From an uncultured Oscillospiraceae bacterium (GTDB taxonomy: Bacteria; Bacillota; Clostridia; Oscillospirales; Acutalibacteraceae), in the NCBI GenBank assembly GCA_958366985.1, contig CATXDC010000010.1, forward strand, positions 36,874-100,873: a DNA stretch of 64,000 nt. The letters run 5' to 3'. Positions within the stretch are counted from its first letter, which is position 1, and each line of letters begins with the position of its first letter. The position numbers were made by a program, and so were the translations under genes. The notes beneath the pieces were generated by a model, which saw only the letters and a list, made by a program, of their open reading frames with translations, had not been told where the DNA came from and did no database searches. Below are positions 60,529-64,000 of this stretch, piece after piece.

Positions 60529-63072
60529 ATGAAGAGAATAGAGATGAATCCAAACTGGCAGTTTTGTCAGCGTGGCAAAGAGAAATTTCCGGCGCAGGTT
60601 CCCGGATGCAATTATAGCGACCTTCTGCGTCTTGGTAAAATAGAAGATCCCTTTGTTGGAGAAAACGAAGCAAAAACCTTGTGGGTGGGAGAAACCGATT
60701 GGGATTATTTCGGAACTGTTACCCTTACAAAGGAAGATATCGACAGCGATAAGCTCTTTTTATACTGCAAGCAGCTTGATACCCTTTGTAGCGTGTATTT
60801 TAATGACAGCCTTGTAGCTAAAACGGAGAACGTTCATATTTCATACTCTTTTGATATAACAGACCTTGCAAAAGAGGGAGAAAACACTCTCCGCTTTGAG
60901 TTTGATGCGCCTATCAGATACATAAAGAATGCAATTGCGGCAGACAAAACTCCTAAAAACAATCAGGGACTTACAGGGCTTACCCATATGAGAAAAGCTC
61001 AGTGCCATTTCGGCTGGGACTGGGGCCCTGTTATTCCCATAAGTGGAATTACAGGTGATATCTGCGTAAAGGCATATAACGGAGCTAAAGTAAAAGCTTT
61101 CGAAATAGAGCAGAATCATCAGGACGGCAAGGTGGATATTTATACCACTGTTACATCTGAGCATTTCAGCGGAAAAACCGAAATAGAAATAACCGTAAAA
61201 GATCCCGACGGAAATGTAATAGATTCAAAGCGTGGAGAAAACGGCGCATTTAAAATGTACTGCACCGTTGAAAATCCGAGACTTTGGTGGACAAACGACC
61301 TTTCCGATGAGAAAGAGCAGCCTCTTTATACAGTTGAGGCAAGAGTTTTCTCAGATGGTGTGGAATGTGATTTTGCCTCTAAGAAAATCGGTCTTCGCAC
61401 TCTTACCCTTGACCGTTCCGAGGATGAGTGGGGAAGCAATTTCTGCTTTGTCCTTAATGGAGTAAAGATTTTTGCCAAGGGCGGAAACTATATTCCCATG
61501 GATTCACTTATTACAAGGGTCACTGATGACGATAAATTAAAGCTTATTGAGAACTGCGTAAATGCAAATCTCAATATGATAAGAGTCTGGGGCGGCGGAT
61601 ATTACGAAAGCGATGAGTTCTATTATATGTGCGACCGCTTAGGCGTACTTGTATGGCAGGACTTTATGTTTGCTTGCGCTCCTTATCCTTTCTATAATGA
61701 AAAATTCCTTGCAAATGTAAAGAGAGAAATTGAATTTACCGTTAAAAGACTTCGTCATCATGCGAGCCTTGCAATTTGGTGCGGAAATAACGAAATTGAG
61801 GCAATGGCTCTTGGATGGAAAGCCTATACAAAGCTTACCAAGTGGACACAAAAGTTCTTCTACGAGATTCTTCCCCCATGGGTAAAGAGCCTCGATGATA
61901 AAACTCCTTTCATAAACACTTCACCCATTGGTAGTGAATATATGAAGGGCATGGGCAGCGATAAGGTCGGAGATACTCACCTTTGGCAGGTATGGCACGG
62001 ACTTATGCCCCTTACTTTCTACCGCAAGCGTATGACACGCTTTTGCAGTGAATTCGGTCTTGAATCCATGCCTTCTATGAAGACAATACGTTATTTCGCA
62101 AAGCCCGAAGATTATTCACTGACAGGAAGAGTATTCAACGCTCACCAGAAGAGCCCCAGCGGAAATCAGAAGATGTATTATTACATTGCTTCACGTTACC
62201 TTATTCCAAAGGGATTTTCCGATACTCTTTACCTTTCACAGCTTATACAGCAGGAAGGTGTCCGTGATGCAACCGAGCACTGGCGCAGAAACAGAGGACG
62301 CTGCAACGGCTCCATTTACTGGCAGCTCAATGACTGCTGGCCTGTATGCTCATGGGCAGGTATAGATTATCTGGGAATGAATAAAGCTGTCCAGTTTGCT
62401 TCTAAAAAGTTCAATGCGCCTGTAACAGTTTCTGTTGAGGACAGCAAGGATGAATTTAAGATCTTTGTTATAAACGATACTCTTAAAGCATTTGAGGGTG
62501 ATGTGCGTTATACACTTATGTCCTTCAGCGGAGAAAAGATCAGTGAGTTTACAACTCCCGTTAACGCAGAGCCTGTTAAAGCCACATTTATTGAAACACT
62601 GAAAACAGCGGACCTCACATGGGGACGCAACAAATCAGAACTTGTTCTGGCTGTAAGGCTTGTAAAGGATTCAAAGGTAGTTTCCGAAAGAATACAGCTG
62701 TTTGGTGCGGAAAAGGATATTGCGCTTCCGAAATGTAATATCACTGCTGATGCAGTTATCAGCGACGGTACAGCCGAGGTTACTCTTTCATCCGATAAAT
62801 TTGCAAGAAATGTCCTTGTTGAAAGCGACCTTACCGAGGGCAATTTCAGCGATAACTTTATGGATATCATTCCCGGTGAGGATGTAAAACTTACGGTAAA
62901 GGCTAAGGAGGGCGCAACTGCTCAGGAGATTAAAGAAAGCCTTACATATACCACTGTCGGAAATATCGAAAACAACCATTCAAAGCTCTATGGCAAATGG
63001 ACACAGTTCAGAATAAAGATGATACCCATCAACTTTATTACATGGATTGGTCGTGCCATGGGAATAGACTAA
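60529..63072 (+). CDS. Beta-mannosidase, glycoside hydrolase family 2
   Basis: The 847-residue enzyme removes terminal beta-mannose, as in mannan or N-glycan breakdown. The N-terminal sugar-binding domain includes HFGWDWGP, typical of GH2 beta-mannosidases. The TIM barrel has WCGNNE with the acid/base Glu422 and FCSEFG with the nucleophile Glu508. C-terminal beta-sandwich domains follow. There is no signal peptide, so it acts on imported oligosaccharides. AGAGGCGG precedes ATG 60529, and a terminator follows; it is monocistronic. Confidence 0.94.
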   Translation: MKRIEMNPNWQFCQRGKEKFPAQVPGCNYSDLLRLGKIEDPFVGENEAKTLWVGETDWDYFGTVTLTKEDIDSDKLFLYCKQLDTLCSVYFNDSLVAKTENVHISYSFDITDLAKEGENTLRFEFDAPIRYIKNAIAADKTPKNNQGLTGLTHMRKAQCHFGWDWGPVIPISGITGDICVKAYNGAKVKAFEIEQNHQDGKVDIYTTVTSEHFSGKTEIEITVKDPDGNVIDSKRGENGAFKMYCTVENPRLWWTNDLSDEKEQPLYTVEARVFSDGVECDFASKKIGLRTLTLDRSEDEWGSNFCFVLNGVKIFAKGGNYIPMDSLITRVTDDDKLKLIENCVNANLNMIRVWGGGYYESDEFYYMCDRLGVLVWQDFMFACAPYPFYNEKFLANVKREIEFTVKRLRHHASLAIWCGNNEIEAMALGWKAYTKLTKWTQKFFYEILPPWVKSLDDKTPFINTSPIGSEYMKGMGSDKVGDTHLWQVWHGLMPLTFYRKRMTRFCSEFGLESMPSMKTIRYFAKPEDYSLTGRVFNAHQKSPSGNQKMYYYIASRYLIPKGFSDTLYLSQLIQQEGVRDATEHWRRNRGRCNGSIYWQLNDCWPVCSWAGIDYLGMNKAVQFASKKFNAPVTVSVEDSKDEFKIFVINDTLKAFEGDVRYTLMSFSGEKISEFTTPVNAEPVKATFIETLKTADLTWGRNKSELVLAVRLVKDSKVVSERIQLFGAEKDIALPKCNITADAVISDGTAEVTLSSDKFARNVLVESDLTEGNFSDNFMDIIPGEDVKLTVKAKEGATAQEIKESLTYTTVGNIENNHSKLYGKWTQFRIKMIPINFITWIGRAMGID

Positions 63073-63076
63073 AATT

Positions 63077-63102
63077 AAAAGCCCGGATTTCTCCGGGCTT
63101 TT
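63077..63102 (+). terminator. Terminator of the beta-mannosidase gene
   Basis: AAAAGCCCGGA pairs with TCCGGGCTTTT around a 4-nt loop; a second T-run follows. Confidence 0.9.
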
Positions 63103-63133
63103 GCTTTTTTGTTGAGCCTTAAATGTCTGGGTA

Positions 63134-63162
63134 TTGAAATAGGGGGATATTCACTGTAAAAT
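63134..63162 (+). promoter_or_regulatory. Promoter of sfsA
   Basis: TTGAAA (63134-63139), 17-bp spacer, TAAAAT (63157-63162), 45 bp before the gene. Confidence 0.6.
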
Positions 63163-63206
63163 TAGGAGTAAATTAAGTTAAAAAAATTTAGCTTTCAGGA
63201 GATTTT

Positions 63207-63893
63207 ATGCATTACGAAAATATAGTAAAAGGCGAGTTTATTTCAAGACCAAACCGATTTATAGCAAATGTACTTATAGATGGGGAAGTTCATAAATGTC
63301 ATGTGAAGAATACGGGCAGATGTCGTGAGCTGCTTGTACCGGGATGCGAAGTGTGGCTCGAACACAGCAAAAGCGAGAAGAGAAAGACGGAATATTCCCT
63401 TATTACCGTAAATAAAGGCGGAAAGCTTATAAATATGGATTCACAGGCTCCCAACAAAGCAGTGGAAGAGTGGCTCCAAAGTGGCGGACTCTTGCCTGAC
63501 ATAAAGCTTTTAAAGCGTGAGCAGAAGTGGGGAGATTCAAGATTTGATTTCTATTTTGAAACGGAAAACGAAAAAGCATATGCTGAGGTAAAAGGTGTTA
63601 CCCTCGAAGAAAACGGTGTTGTAATGTTTCCCGATGCTCCTACTGAAAGAGGAGTAAAGCACGTTAAAGAGCTTTGTAAGCTAAAGGAAGAGGGATTTTC
63701 GGCTTATCTGATATTTGTAATACAGATGAAAGACGTAAAATATTTTACTCCAAATATCAAAACCCATAAAGAGTTTGCCGAGGCTCTTTTTGAAGCTGAG
63801 AAATCAGGCGTCAAGATTGTAGCCGCCGACTGTTTTGTTTCTCCCGATACAATGGAAATTCGGGACAGAGTAAAGGTAGTTTTAAAGGGATGA
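63207..63893 (+). CDS. sfsA: DNA/RNA nuclease SfsA family protein
   Basis: The 228-residue SfsA homologue was first described as a sugar-fermentation stimulator and has a nuclease-like fold. The N-terminal OB-like part has RPNRFIANV and NTGRCRELLVPGCEVWL. The C-terminal restriction-endonuclease-like part has DFYFE and YAEVKGVTLE, with Asp, Glu and Lys as likely metal and catalytic residues. CAGGAG precedes ATG 63207. Confidence 0.94.
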   Translation: MHYENIVKGEFISRPNRFIANVLIDGEVHKCHVKNTGRCRELLVPGCEVWLEHSKSEKRKTEYSLITVNKGGKLINMDSQAPNKAVEEWLQSGGLLPDIKLLKREQKWGDSRFDFYFETENEKAYAEVKGVTLEENGVVMFPDAPTERGVKHVKELCKLKEEGFSAYLIFVIQMKDVKYFTPNIKTHKEFAEALFEAEKSGVKIVAADCFVSPDTMEIRDRVKVVLKG

Positions 63894-63912
63894 ATTTTAA
63901 GGGGATAATAGT

Positions 63913-64000
63913 ATGGACGAACTGTTTTTAAGACGGATTGATATAGATTGTTGTGCGATAATGGGACTAAATCAGAAAGACCTTGAAAATCAAGGGATTC
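63913..64000 (+). CDS. N-terminal fragment of an unknown protein (cut by window edge)
   Basis: ATG 63913 follows AAGGGG with 8-nt spacing, 19 bp after sfsA, and opens MDELFLRRIDIDCCAIMG..., running off the right edge after 29 codons. It is probably co-transcribed with sfsA. Too little is present to assign a family. Confidence 0.5.
   Translation, partial: MDELFLRRIDIDCCAIMGLNQKDLENQGI

Noticed and set aside
1..64000. Mobile elements, CRISPR arrays, rRNA or tRNA genes
   Set aside because: I saw no transposase or integrase frames, no regularly spaced repeats, and no rRNA or tRNA-like sequence; the only long repeat is the 395-bp tandem at 18664.

Overview
The window reads as a low-to-moderate GC Gram-positive anaerobe of the class Clostridia, most likely an Oscillospiraceae/Ruminococcaceae-type gut bacterium. 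The signs are strong AGGAGG-type ribosome sites, TTGACA/TATAAT promoters with 17-bp spacers, an HprK kinase, WhiA and RapZ, a Firmicutes-style division and cell-wall (dcw) cluster, ECF transport, and an archaeal-type IMP cyclohydrolase beside a stand-alone AICAR formyltransferase. No rRNA, tRNA, CRISPR, phage or insertion sequence was seen. The window is a housekeeping chromosome segment with a few accessory islands.

Layout. 1-6.7 kb: cofactor and small-metabolism genes (flavodoxin-like fragment, lysophospholipase-like hydrolase, radical SAM protein, coaX with a probable pantothenate ECF transporter, pyridoxamine kinase, ferredoxin-type reductase, a lipoprotein). 6.7-14.1 kb: a structured intergenic region with a probable 6S-like RNA, then the purine operon purE-purF-purM-purN-purO-AICARFT-purD. 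14.1-17 kb: MacA/MacB-like adaptor and permease without their ATPase. 17-18.6 kb: an orphan MurE paralogue with a rewritten substrate motif. 18.6-22.9 kb: a tandemly duplicated promoter with LytTR-type operators, a truncated ABC gene and a heterodimeric ABC exporter pair. 22.9-34 kb: glycosyltransferase, hprK, glucokinase, murB, rapZ, whiA, dnaE, pfkA. 34-44 kb: small membrane proteins, a URO-D family protein, a GT2 glycosyltransferase, a sulfatase, a flippase with an ATP-grasp partner, an XRE regulator, and a nicotinamidase/nicotinate phosphoribosyltransferase pair. 44.4-58.5 kb: the dcw cluster mraZ-rsmH-ftsL-PBP-murE-murF-mraY-ftsW-murG-murA-ftsQ-ftsZ, lacking murD, murC and ftsA at their usual places. 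58.5-64 kb: a small gene broken by an in-frame TGA, a MocR regulator, a GH2 beta-mannosidase, sfsA and the start of an unknown gene.

How it works together. The purine operon covers the carboxylase, amidotransferase, cyclo-ligase, glycinamide steps and the last two steps to IMP. The dcw cluster, murB and the orphan MurE-like ligase serve peptidoglycan synthesis and septation. HprK, glucokinase and PfkA belong to glycolysis and its control. The strongest candidates for something less described are the LytTR-operator-driven ABC locus with its duplicated promoter, the MurE paralogue, the structured DNA upstream of purE, and the gene with an in-frame TGA. All starts, motifs and repeats were read by eye; no database search or folding program was used.
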